The notes under the pieces: model-generated
Told to the model about the DNA's origin: nothing
The model's database searches: none
The model's input: only the letters and a program-made list of their open reading frames with translations
Translations under genes and position numbers: made by a program
From: an uncultured Clostridia bacterium
GTDB taxonomy: Bacteria > Bacillota_A > Clostridia > Oscillospirales > Oscillospiraceae
Assembly: GCA_949289625.1 (NCBI GenBank)
Contig: CASEPH010000275.1
Span: 1-23,394, forward strand
Reading direction: 5' to 3'
DNA: 23,394 nt
In this document: positions 1 to 8,062 of the stretch, in pieces
How positions within the stretch are numbered: the first letter of the stretch is position 1
Layout: each line of letters opens with the position of its first letter

Positions 1-320
1 TCTGCATTTCCGGCCCTCATCGGGGAGCCGATTACAAGTTGGTCTCCGGCCGGAACTTTATTGGCCGAGCCGCCGCCATGGACATCGCATTGGTGGATGA
101 CGACACCGTCTCCCGGGAGAGTCACGCGCTGGTGACCTACGATGTCAAGCACAACACATTCTCCCTGTCCCCCGGCCAGGGACGCGGCATCACCTACTGC
201 AACGACGAACAAGTGGAAATGGTACGGCCCCTCAAGGCCTACGACGTGATCGAAGTGGGAAAAAGCCGGCTGCTTTTCTTGCCTCTGTGTGGAGACCGTT
301 TTCAGTGGGACGAGGAATAA
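1..320 (+). CDS. FHA-domain protein, C-terminal part (partial at window edge)
   Basis: The reading frame is open from the first bases (codons in phase with position 3) and ends with TAA at 318-320, so this is the 3' end of a longer gene. The visible part is a nearly complete forkhead-associated domain. It has the first strands with FIGR, then SRESHA (the usual S-x-x-H phosphothreonine pocket), then GRGITYCN and a closing hydrophobic strand. FHA domains bind phosphothreonine peptides, so it is likely a reader of the kinase encoded at 2891-5176. It lies 3 bp upstream of the PP2C gene and is presumably in the same operon. What precedes the FHA domain (often a vWA, pilus-like or other module) cannot be seen. 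A TTG at 39 could be read as a start, but the FHA fold needs the residues before it, so I treat the gene as truncated by the window. Confidence 0.85.
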   Translation, partial: CISGPHRGADYKLVSGRNFIGRAAAMDIALVDDDTVSRESHALVTYDVKHNTFSLSPGQGRGITYCNDEQVEMVRPLKAYDVIEVGKSRLLFLPLCGDRFQWDEE

Positions 321-323
321 TTC

Positions 324-1262
324 ATGAAACATGTCATCTCATGGCTTAATACACCGCTGCTGGAGGACAGCTTTCTCCGGATTTGGATGGTTGCGGCAGC
401 AGGTCTGGCGGTGATCCTGGCAGGGATCGCAATCCTGCTGTTGATTCGGCGGCGCAGAAGGAAGCGCAAGCAGTCGCGTGTTCCGGTGCAGGAACCCATT
501 ACGGAGCAGCCAGTTCCGCTTCCGATTCTGGAGCTTGCAAATTTGCAGGGCATCGGCAGCCGTGAGGAGCAGCAGGACGCCTTCGGAATCTCCCCCATTG
601 ACCGCTTGGAGGAAGACGGTCTGCTGGCCGTCCTGTGTGACGGCATGGGTGGAATGGCCGAGGGTGGCATGATCGCCGGGGAAACCGTGACGCAGCTGCT
701 GTCCCTGTTTCCTTGGGAAGACGACGACGGAGTGGCTCCATGGATCGTCCGGCATAGTAACCGGATCTACCAACAATTTCGTGGGCACGGCGGCACCACC
801 TTGGTGGCTGTGGTTTTACGGGAAAACCGGCTTTCCTTCTGGTGTGCCGGCGACAGCGACCTGTTTCTGCTGCGGGAGGGCATTCTCTACGCTCTCAATC
901 AGCGGCAGGAATATAAAAACGAGCTGTTGCTGCGGACCTTGGAAGGCGCCTTATCGGTAGAGGATGCCTACTGCGATCCTCAGGCCGGCGCCCTTTCCCA
1001 ATACATCGGAAAAGAGGACGTGGTCTGCGACTACACCCGGACAGCATTTTCCCTTCAGCCGGAGGATACTCTGCTGCTCTGCTCTGACGGCATCAGCGAC
1101 ATTCTGACCCTCAAACAGATTCGAGAAGCAATGGCCCTCCCCCCGGAAGCCTGCTGCAATAGGCTGGAGGAGGAAACCTTGGCCGCCGCAAACCCGAATC
1201 AGGACAACTACACGGCAATCGTATTAAAGTATCATGGACCAAAAGGAGAGAACGATAAATGA
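324..1262 (+). CDS. Membrane-anchored PP2C-family Ser/Thr protein phosphatase
   Basis: A 312-residue protein that should remove phosphate from Ser/Thr, opposing the kinase at 2891-5176. One membrane segment (about residues 18-41) is followed by an Arg/Lys-rich stop-transfer stretch, which puts the catalytic domain (about 72-305) in the cytoplasm. PP2C motifs occur in the normal order: the Asp of EEQQDAFG (D85), CDGMGG (D106), GGTT then CAGDSD, CSDGISD (D255) and NQDNYT (D294). These are the acidic ligands of the two-metal centre, so it should be active. The ATG has an upstream GAGGAA-type ribosome site inside the end of the FHA gene. The stop overlaps the next start as ATGA, implying translational coupling to the protease-FHA gene. 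Family assignment is secure; the substrates are unknown. Confidence 0.92.
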   Translation: MKHVISWLNTPLLEDSFLRIWMVAAAGLAVILAGIAILLLIRRRRRKRKQSRVPVQEPITEQPVPLPILELANLQGIGSREEQQDAFGISPIDRLEEDGLLAVLCDGMGGMAEGGMIAGETVTQLLSLFPWEDDDGVAPWIVRHSNRIYQQFRGHGGTTLVAVVLRENRLSFWCAGDSDLFLLREGILYALNQRQEYKNELLLRTLEGALSVEDAYCDPQAGALSQYIGKEDVVCDYTRTAFSLQPEDTLLLCSDGISDILTLKQIREAMALPPEACCNRLEEETLAAANPNQDNYTAIVLKYHGPKGENDK

Positions 1263-2563
1263 AAGCGAAAAATGCATTGGGCAAGCAGATCGCAGCAATC
1301 CTGCTGATCTTGGCTGGACTGATTTTCGGTGTCTTTGGCGTTCTGAGCGCCGTGGCCAGCCCCGGTATGGACCCCTACGAAGCCCGCAACGGCATTGTGC
1401 TGGTTTCCGCCACCGCCCAGGATTCCTTGGGCAACACCGAAGGCGGCATCGGTACGGGCTGGGCCATTGGAAAGCCCGGAGAACCAGTCGAATACATCGT
1501 AACCAACGGCCATGTGGTGGAAGCTGCCTATGTCTATCCCAGAATGGATAATACCATTACGGGTGTGGTACAGGTGTATTTCTCCGCCGCAGAAAATGAT
1601 TTTGTCCAGGCAAAAGTGCTGTACTATTCCGGTGCGGACGAGAAGGACCTAGCCATTTTGCAGCTGCCTTCCCCCACGGATAAACGTACTGCTCTGGCCC
1701 TGCGGGCCTCGGATTCCGTAAACGTGGGCGATACAGCCTACGCCCTGGGCTATCCCGGCAACGCCACCATCAACGAGGATTTTTCCACATATGATAAAAA
1801 CGATATTACCATGACCAAGGGCATTATCAGCAAGCGCACTACCCTGAGCAGCACCACCTACGAAGCCTTCCAGATGGACGTTTCCATTGCCTCCGGCAAC
1901 TCCGGCGGCCCTCTGGTGGACGACAATGGCTATGTGGTGGGCGTCAATGTGGCCACAGCCTATGATGTGGTAACGGGACAACTCTCCGATGTGCACTACG
2001 CCATTGTCATGGATGAACTGACCAAAATTCTGGACGCCGAGCAGATTGAATACACTATGGCCAATCCCAGCCTAGGCTGGGTCAGGACCTGGATGTGCTT
2101 TGTGTTCTTCCCTCTGGCAGTTCTCCTGATCGCAGGCGGCGCCCTGCTGCTGGTATTCTCTCTAAAGTCCGCCAAGGCATCCGCCGCTGGAGCTGGCGGA
2201 ACAGGTCCTGCCCCCAGCCGTGGTCAGGGCCCCGTGAGCAAGCACGCGGTGCTGCGGGGCGTCACCGGCAAGTATGCTGGGCAGAGCTTTGATCTGCTGC
2301 AGAGCAAAATTGTCATCGGACGGGACCCCACCACCTGTAATATCATTTTTGACAGGAACACACCGGGCATCAGCGGACGGCATTGCCAGGTGGCATACGA
2401 TCCCAACGCAGACTGCTTCCTGCTGACGGATCTGGGATCCTCCTACGGCACCTTCCTGGGGAATGGGAAGAAACTCACTGCCAATGTGGCCGAAAAGCTC
2501 CTGGCCGGAGACACCTTTTACCTCTGCGACAACGCCAACCGGTTCGTTGTAACAAAGGAGTAA
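1259..2563 (+). CDS. Membrane trypsin-like serine protease fused to a C-terminal FHA domain
   Basis: A 434-residue two-domain membrane protein. An N-terminal membrane segment (about 10-33) leads to a trypsin/HtrA-like protease domain (about 43-265). Its catalytic triad is visible: His85 in TNGHVV, Asp130 in EKDLAIL and Ser215 in SGNSGGP. A second membrane segment (about 278-301) leads to an FHA domain (about 328-432) with VIGRDP (R355), SGRHCQ and GSSYGTFLGNG. The likely topology is protease outside and FHA inside, so phosphorylation by the neighbouring kinase could be sensed inside and linked to proteolysis outside. There is no PDZ domain, unlike DegP/HtrA. The ATGA overlap with the phosphatase gene supports one operon. 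The domain calls are secure; the signalling link is inferred from context. Confidence 0.9.
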   Translation: MKAKNALGKQIAAILLILAGLIFGVFGVLSAVASPGMDPYEARNGIVLVSATAQDSLGNTEGGIGTGWAIGKPGEPVEYIVTNGHVVEAAYVYPRMDNTITGVVQVYFSAAENDFVQAKVLYYSGADEKDLAILQLPSPTDKRTALALRASDSVNVGDTAYALGYPGNATINEDFSTYDKNDITMTKGIISKRTTLSSTTYEAFQMDVSIASGNSGGPLVDDNGYVVGVNVATAYDVVTGQLSDVHYAIVMDELTKILDAEQIEYTMANPSLGWVRTWMCFVFFPLAVLLIAGGALLLVFSLKSAKASAAGAGGTGPAPSRGQGPVSKHAVLRGVTGKYAGQSFDLLQSKIVIGRDPTTCNIIFDRNTPGISGRHCQVAYDPNADCFLLTDLGSSYGTFLGNGKKLTANVAEKLLAGDTFYLCDNANRFVVTKE

Positions 2564-2567
2564 GGCT

Positions 2568-2894
2568 ATGACCGGTTGCTGTTTGAAAGGCGGACGGCTT
2601 CAGGATGTTCTGGCGGAGGATCTGCTGCAATGCAATCCCTCTGTGATCTATCACTTGGCTCCAGACGGCTCTCTCCGGAACGTCCCCCAGATTCCTAATC
2701 TGTCTCCCGGCGAAGGGTTTCTGCTGTATGACGGAAACTTTTATATTGAACCGTTGGAGGTACAGATCGACTTTATCAAAGCGGCAAATCCAGAGCAATG
2801 GTTGACCGCACTGCTTCTGCGGCACATAGAACGGGTACGGCAGCTTCCTGACGGCTCCTTGCTGCTTGCAAACATGAAGGAGGTAGACATATGA
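2568..2894 (+). CDS. Unrecognised 108-residue operon protein
   Basis: I do not recognise this protein. It starts at ATG 2568, seven bases after an AAAGGAG ribosome site (2554-2560), and its stop overlaps the kinase start as ATGA, so it is very likely a real, translated operon member. It has no signal peptide or membrane segment and appears cytoplasmic. The sequence shows a short N-terminal part with two adjacent cysteines (CC at residues 4-5) and a beta-rich middle with repeated Asp-Gly turns (APDGSL, YDGNF, LPDGSL). A predicted helix follows (about 67-92, AANPEQWLTALLLRHIERV). Its place between the protease-FHA gene and the kinase suggests a regulator or partner of the kinase, but nothing in the sequence proves that. 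Confidence 0.7.
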   Translation: MTGCCLKGGRLQDVLAEDLLQCNPSVIYHLAPDGSLRNVPQIPNLSPGEGFLLYDGNFYIEPLEVQIDFIKAANPEQWLTALLLRHIERVRQLPDGSLLLANMKEVDI

Positions 2895-5176
2895 ATCCGG
2901 ATTTAATTTGCTACGGATGCTTTGAGGAAAAGGGCACCGCCAGCATTTGTCCCCACTGCGGATTCAACCCAAACGAGGAACAGCCCTATTTGGCGTTGCC
3001 GCTGGGAACCATTCTCAACGGCCGCTATATGGTAGGCAAGGTTCTGGGCATCGGCGGCTTCGGCATTACCTATCTGGGCTACGATCTCACCCTGGAGATT
3101 AAGGTTGCCATCAAGGAGTATATGCCCTCTTCTCTGGCCACCCGTCACCCGGATCACTACAGCGTGACGCTGACGGGCCGGGTGGAAACAGACTATCAGT
3201 ACGGCATGGAACGTTTCCTGGAGGAAGCACGCATCCTGGCAAAACTTCAAAACACCCCGAACATTGTATCTGTACAGAATTATTTTAAAGAAAATAACAC
3301 TGCCTACTTCGTCATGGAGTACATCGACGGCATGAGCCTGAAGGCATACCTTGCCAGCCAGGGCGACAAGATCTCCTACACCCAGGCCCTGACCATCCTC
3401 CAGCCCATTATGGAGGCCCTGATCCAGGTCCACGCCATGAACCTGCTGCATCGGGACATCAGCCCCGACAACATCTATATCACCTCCCGCGGAGAAAGCC
3501 GGCTGCTGGATTTTGGCGCGGCACGTTTTTCCCTGGGCGACGACAAAAGCGTATCCGTGATTCTCAAGCACGGATACGCGCCGGAGGAACAGTACTCCAG
3601 CCACGGCAATCAGGGACCATGGACAGACGTATACGCCATGGGTGCCACTCTGTATCGCTGCATTACCGGTCAGCTGCCTCCCGATGCGGTAGAGCGGAAT
3701 CATACCGATACACTGCAAATGCCGTCGGCCATGGGGATCCCGGTTCCGGCCAATGTAGAAAAGGCTTTGGCCACGGCTTTGGCGCTTCGTCCCGAGGACC
3801 GGTTCCCCAATATGGAGGCCTTTTTGGGAGCGTTGACCGGAAAAAACACGGTACAGGAGCAAGTAGCAACCAGCATTCATCAGCCCACACAGGCCGCCTC
3901 CTTCGACGGAAAAACAGTCCCGATAGAACCGCAGGCAAAGCCCAACGGCCTTTCCGGTTTTTTGAAAGCCAATCCTGTGGTGGCCGCGTTGATTGGCGGC
4001 GGTATTCTGGTGGTGATCCTGCTGTGCTTGATTCTTCCTAGGGTGCTCTACGGCAGCAAAGACAGCACACCTTCCACCACAACCGTTGAGACTATGGAAA
4101 CTCCCTCGGTGAGCCCCGTTGCCGCCTCAGAGGAACCTGTCGTCTCTATTACCCCATCACCTTCCGCAACGCCCTCCTCCCCGCTTTCTCCGGCTCCTTC
4201 AGAAACGGCAGCCCCTGCTACCGAGATGATGGATCAGGATTTGGGAAATCTCAGCGCTACCATTCGCATTCCCTCCTATTTTATCGAAGATCCGGATGCT
4301 TGGGCGTTTTATAACGAAACCAAGGATCGCATCATCTACATCACCTACTATTGGCGGCTGGAGGTCCCCATCTACAGTCTGTCGGATATTGAATCCAATG
4401 TGGAAGTGGTGGCAGCATCCTTTACTTCCGGGGAGGGGCTGACCGAGCCATACACCATAACAAGCACATCGCCCATGGAGATCAACGGCCAACAGGCCTT
4501 TGGCATTGATATGGCCACCACGGATTCGGACGGCCAGCCCATTACCGTCAAGTTTGTCGCCGTGGAAGGGAACAACGGCTTTGGCTGCTATGTTCTGACA
4601 GCAATCTACAATGAGGACGACGCAGAGGGTGCGGCGGAACTGGAGGAAACCATCCATTCCTTCCAAAGCACCGGTGCCGTGGACACCACCACCGATATGT
4701 TTTACAGCCAAAACGGCGGCATCAAATTTATCTGTGACGGAGACCTGGCCCAGGGCGGTATGACGGAAATGGAGCTGACCACCGACCAAGGCCCCCGCTA
4801 TTCTGTGTGCCTGTATCTCACGGAAGAAAACCGGGACGCCCAATGGGATCCCCAGGCGGAAAACGCCGGCGGTGTGGAAGTTATGAACGCCTCCCATCTG
4901 GGCAGCACACCGGAGGAAGTACTATCTCGCTTCTATGACAGTATGTTCATCAACGACAACGCCCTGGGGGCTACAGCCAGCGAGGTCTATACCTCTACCT
5001 ACGGCAATATTGAATGGTACTTCCAGGACATCAATTTGCTGGATTATGAGTACTCCTATGCAGCCGCAGAAATCGACGGTCAGATCTATTCCGCCACCGT
5101 TATGCTCAACGACGCCATCGAGGACGACGCGCTGACCCTTTGGATGCAGATTATGAGCACCATCCGTCCCTATTGA
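2891..5176 (+). CDS. Receptor-type Ser/Thr protein kinase with N-terminal zinc ribbon
   Basis: A 761-residue transmembrane kinase. Cys7, Cys10, Cys20 and Cys23 form a short zinc ribbon. The kinase domain (about 46-320) has the glycine loop GIGGFG, the ATP lysine K75 in AIKEY, the catalytic HRD (D189), N194, DFG (D207) and APEEQY, so it should be catalytically competent. The catalytic loop reads HRDISPDN, with Ser at the position usually held by Lys. A membrane segment (about 363-383) is followed by a Ser/Thr/Pro-rich linker (about 389-445) and an extracellular region of about 310 residues that looks like two similar alpha/beta lobes with no PASTA repeats. An AAGGAGGT ribosome site precedes the ATG, which overlaps the previous stop. 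With PP2C and two FHA proteins in the operon, it is the probable source of the phosphothreonines they read and remove. The ligand is unknown. Confidence 0.93.
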   Translation: MNPDLICYGCFEEKGTASICPHCGFNPNEEQPYLALPLGTILNGRYMVGKVLGIGGFGITYLGYDLTLEIKVAIKEYMPSSLATRHPDHYSVTLTGRVETDYQYGMERFLEEARILAKLQNTPNIVSVQNYFKENNTAYFVMEYIDGMSLKAYLASQGDKISYTQALTILQPIMEALIQVHAMNLLHRDISPDNIYITSRGESRLLDFGAARFSLGDDKSVSVILKHGYAPEEQYSSHGNQGPWTDVYAMGATLYRCITGQLPPDAVERNHTDTLQMPSAMGIPVPANVEKALATALALRPEDRFPNMEAFLGALTGKNTVQEQVATSIHQPTQAASFDGKTVPIEPQAKPNGLSGFLKANPVVAALIGGGILVVILLCLILPRVLYGSKDSTPSTTTVETMETPSVSPVAASEEPVVSITPSPSATPSSPLSPAPSETAAPATEMMDQDLGNLSATIRIPSYFIEDPDAWAFYNETKDRIIYITYYWRLEVPIYSLSDIESNVEVVAASFTSGEGLTEPYTITSTSPMEINGQQAFGIDMATTDSDGQPITVKFVAVEGNNGFGCYVLTAIYNEDDAEGAAELEETIHSFQSTGAVDTTTDMFYSQNGGIKFICDGDLAQGGMTEMELTTDQGPRYSVCLYLTEENRDAQWDPQAENAGGVEVMNASHLGSTPEEVLSRFYDSMFINDNALGATASEVYTSTYGNIEWYFQDINLLDYEYSYAAAEIDGQIYSATVMLNDAIEDDALTLWMQIMSTIRPY

Positions 5177-5252
5177 TCTTCTGCATTATAGTACCAGTTC
5201 ACTGTCTGCGTTCTGACGCATGGGATAAGAACAGTACCGTGCCGAACCAAAA

Positions 5253-5296
5253 AAAGCCCGTGACAGGCTACCAACTGGTAGTCCGCCACGGGCTTT
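5253..5296 (-). terminator. Intrinsic terminator of the CDF gene, possibly bidirectional
   Basis: A perfect 10-bp stem (AAAGCCCGTG at 5253-5262 with CACGGGCTTT at 5287-5296) encloses a second short hairpin. Read on the minus strand it is followed by a run of seven T, a classic Rho-independent terminator for the CDF gene. On the plus strand the trailing T run is short, so termination of the kinase operon here is possible but weaker. Confidence 0.8.
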
Positions 5297-5343
5297 GACT
5301 TATATATGGAAATTTTATAGAACACGGTGCTAATTCTCACGGG

Positions 5344-6528
5344 TTATGTGGGCTGATGGTTAAAATTCTCCGCGTCGAAGGTCAGCACCAGATAATACTG
5401 TTTTCCAGGCTCTTGCATGGATTCCTCCAGCTGCTGCTGGAGTTCCGTTTCTCGGCACCGCATCTCGTAGGGAACCACCACATCAAAGATCAAATTTGTA
5501 TGCTCCGGCCCCACCACCATACGAAAATCATGGAACGAGAGTCGCGGATCTATCTCCTGAAGTTTTTCCCTGACCCGCTCCTTCATGCGGCTCACCTCTG
5601 CATCATCCGTCACCACAGGGTCGTAGTGGATGGTCAGATGGATACGGTGCTCCTGCAAGAACATCCGTTCGATATTGTCGATCATATTGTGGATCTCCAT
5701 CACATCCTCGTTGCGATCCACCTCCACATGAATACTGGCAAAGGTCTGCCCGGGACCGTAATCGTGGACCATGAGATCATGGACCCCCAGCACCCGATCG
5801 TCATAGTGGAGTACGCCATACTGCACCGTTTTCACCAGTTCTTCATCCGCCGGTGCACCCAGCAGCGGGCTGATGGTTTCCTTTGCAATCTCTACGCCGC
5901 TGTAGAGGATAAAAATCGCCACCAGAAACCCGATATAGCCGTCCAAATTCAATCCGCTGATTTGGGCAACAATCGCTGCCACCAGCACCGCGCTGGTGGA
6001 AATCACATCATTCCGGCTGTCCGCCGCCGTGGCAATCAGGGATGTACTGGAGATCCGTTTGCCCAGAGACCAGTTGAACAGCGCCATCCACAGCTTGACG
6101 CCAATGGAGAGCACCAGCACCACCACCAGGGCCACGGAGAATTCCACCGCCTCCGGATGCAGAATTTTCTCCACGGAGCTCTTGGCCAGCTGTACGCCGA
6201 TGATCAGGATCAGTGCCGCCACCGCCAGTCCCGACAAGTATTCAATCCGGGCGTGGCCATAGGGATGCTCCGCGTCCTCCGGCTTCTGGGCCAGTCGAAA
6301 CCCAATCAGGGTCACAATAGACGAAGATGCGTCAGACAGGTTGTTCACTGCATCAGCGGTGATGGAGACGCTTCTGCTGATGGTTCCGATGACAAGCTTG
6401 GCAGCAAACAGAATCAGATTGCAGATGATTCCCACAATACCGGCCATAGTGCCGTAAGCGCCTCGTACCGTCGGTTCCTCCACCCGGTCACTGTTTTTTA
6501 CAAACAGGCGAACTAACAGGTTGGTCAT
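5344..6528 (-). CDS. Cation diffusion facilitator (CDF) metal exporter, probable Mn/Fe-type
   Basis: A 394-residue CDF transporter that should export divalent metal by proton antiport. It has the usual six-helix membrane domain (about 25-215) and a cytoplasmic C-terminal domain (about 225-385). The transport site reads NNLSD (N62 and D66) in helix 2 and DSRND (D170 and D174) in helix 5. Zinc CDFs usually have His or Asp in the first position of each pair. An N-D-D-D site is typical of manganese-type CDFs such as MntE, so manganese (or iron) is the best guess. HPYGHARIEY is the family's conserved loop. The start is ATG at 6526-6528 behind GGAGGAG. It is about 100 residues longer than the shortest CDFs, because the C-terminal domain is followed by an extra segment. 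Confidence 0.9.
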   Translation of the reverse strand: MTNLLVRLFVKNSDRVEEPTVRGAYGTMAGIVGIICNLILFAAKLVIGTISRSVSITADAVNNLSDASSSIVTLIGFRLAQKPEDAEHPYGHARIEYLSGLAVAALILIIGVQLAKSSVEKILHPEAVEFSVALVVVLVLSIGVKLWMALFNWSLGKRISSTSLIATAADSRNDVISTSAVLVAAIVAQISGLNLDGYIGFLVAIFILYSGVEIAKETISPLLGAPADEELVKTVQYGVLHYDDRVLGVHDLMVHDYGPGQTFASIHVEVDRNEDVMEIHNMIDNIERMFLQEHRIHLTIHYDPVVTDDAEVSRMKERVREKLQEIDPRLSFHDFRMVVGPEHTNLIFDVVVPYEMRCRETELQQQLEESMQEPGKQYYLVLTFDAENFNHQPT

Positions 6529-6556
6529 AGACTCTCCTCCTTATATACAAATAAGT

Positions 6557-6585
6557 ATTCTACTCTTTTTCTCTGGCAGATGCAA
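6557..6585 (-). promoter_or_regulatory. Probable sigma-A promoter of the CDF gene
   Basis: Read on the minus strand: -35 TTGCAT (6580-6585), a 17-bp spacer, and -10 TAGAAT (6557-6562), about 30 bp upstream of the start codon. It faces away from the MocR promoter in the same 128-bp gap. Confidence 0.6.
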
Positions 6586-6594
6586 GGGGCCTTC

Positions 6595-6622
6595 TTGACA
6601 TTTTCTAAAAAACTGATACCAT
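6595..6622 (+). promoter_or_regulatory. Probable promoter of the MocR-mobB unit
   Basis: A perfect -35 TTGACA (6595-6600), a 16-bp spacer and a TGn-extended -10 TACCAT (6617-6622). Two ATACC words (6616-6620 and 6629-6633), 13 bp apart, overlap the -10 and start site. Direct repeats of this kind are common MocR operators, so autoregulation is possible but unproven. Confidence 0.5.
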
Positions 6623-6656
6623 AGCTTTATACCTTTTTTAGAATGGAGATGAGGCC

Positions 6657-8048
6657 ATGATTTCATTGCCAGAAGATTCCACTCTACCTCTGTATCAACA
6701 GCTCTATCAGCAGCTACGCCAGGAAATCCAGTCCGGCAATTTGAAAACAGGGGAAAAACTGCCTTCCAAACGCAAACTTGCAGAGCGGCTGGGGATTTCC
6801 GTCAATACGGTGGACGGCGCTTATACGCAGCTGGAAGCCGAGGGGTTCATTTTGTCCCAGCCTCGCCGGGGTTTTTTTGTGCTGGAAACCGGTCAGTTGC
6901 CCTCTCATCGGGAGCCCTATGCACCGGCTCCCGTCCGGCCTTCCGCCGTGGTCAAGCCATTTACGGTGGATTTTTCTCCTTCCGGCATGGCCAGGCAGCA
7001 GTTTCCCTTCGGCGTATGGCGACGGCTGCTGAAGAGCTGCTTTAATGAGTACGACCAGCAGTTGCTCCTCCGGACACCACAGCAGGGAGATCCCGGGCTG
7101 CGGGAGGCGGTTGCTGCATATCTCTACCGTGCCAGAGGCGTCCGCTGTGCTCCAGACCAGATCATTATGGGGGCCGGCAGCGACAATCTGTTATTCATGC
7201 TGTCCTATATTCTTCCGAACCGGTTTACACTGGGCGTGGAAAATCCCCTTTACAACCACGCCCATGCGCTATTTTCCCGCATGGGCCACGATCTTTGCGC
7301 CATTCCGGTGGGCTCTGATGGAATCTCCCTGGCTGCGCTTCCTCAGCGGGACAACGTGCTGGTATATGTCACCCCTTCTCACCAGTATCCCCTGGGCTTT
7401 GCCATGCCCATCGGTCAGCGTACCGCCCTGCTCCGCTGGAGCACGGAAGGGGAAAACCGCTATATCATTGAGGACGACTACGACTCCGAATTCCGCTATT
7501 CCTCCCGGCCCATCCCTTCTCTCCAGAGCATCGACACACAGGGCCGCGTTATTTATCTGGGCACCTTTTCCCGCAGCGTCGCTCCGGCCCTGCGCATCAG
7601 CTATATGATTCTGCCGCCATTATTGCTGGAGCAGTTTCAGCAGCGCTATACCGGCTTTTCCTCCACCGTTTCCGGCTTTGAACAGGCGGTACTACGGGAA
7701 TTTATGACCACCGGCCACTTCGAAACCCATGTCAACCGTATGCGCATCTATTATCGGGCTAGGCGGCAATGTCTGGTGGACGCCCTTTCCCCGTTTTCCT
7801 CCAGCCTAGAAATTTTGGGAGAGCCTGCGGGACATCACCTGACCCTGCGCGTCCACACCGGACAGACAGAGCAGGACCTTGTCTCTTCTGCCGCTGCGGC
7901 TGGGGTAGGCGTTTATCCGGTCTCCCCCTATTTTTTAGGCGAGATTCCCAAGGAATACCGAAGCACTATTCTGCTGGGCTTCGGAGGCCTCACTGACCAA
8001 GAAATCCGTCAGGGAACTGCATTGCTGTCAAATGCCTGGAACTTATGA
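6657..8048 (+). CDS. MocR-family (GntR/aminotransferase) regulator lacking the PLP lysine
   Basis: A 463-residue transcription factor with a GntR winged helix (about 8-76; LPSKRKLAERLGISVNTV is the recognition region) fused to a fold-type I aminotransferase-like domain (about 105-460). The cofactor pocket is otherwise recognisable: GAGSDN, TPSHQYP and EDDYDSEFRY. The Schiff-base position is different. Most family members, for example GabR, have GTFSK, but here the motif reads GTFSRS with Arg at residue 306. It may bind PLP non-covalently, bind another ligand, or not need a cofactor. The start is the ATG at 6657 behind GGAGATGAGG. mobB follows by 14 bp. The regulated genes are not evident: mobB in the same unit and the divergent CDF gene are both candidates. 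Confidence 0.9.
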   Translation: MISLPEDSTLPLYQQLYQQLRQEIQSGNLKTGEKLPSKRKLAERLGISVNTVDGAYTQLEAEGFILSQPRRGFFVLETGQLPSHREPYAPAPVRPSAVVKPFTVDFSPSGMARQQFPFGVWRRLLKSCFNEYDQQLLLRTPQQGDPGLREAVAAYLYRARGVRCAPDQIIMGAGSDNLLFMLSYILPNRFTLGVENPLYNHAHALFSRMGHDLCAIPVGSDGISLAALPQRDNVLVYVTPSHQYPLGFAMPIGQRTALLRWSTEGENRYIIEDDYDSEFRYSSRPIPSLQSIDTQGRVIYLGTFSRSVAPALRISYMILPPLLLEQFQQRYTGFSSTVSGFEQAVLREFMTTGHFETHVNRMRIYYRARRQCLVDALSPFSSSLEILGEPAGHHLTLRVHTGQTEQDLVSSAAAAGVGVYPVSPYFLGEIPKEYRSTILLGFGGLTDQEIRQGTALLSNAWNL

Positions 8049-8062
8049 AAGGAGCCAACGCC

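Noticed and set aside
5356..6516. A 386-codon plus-strand frame opposite the CDF gene
   Set aside because: The product is His/Gln-rich with no family signature, and the CDF reading has full transporter motifs plus its own promoter and terminator.
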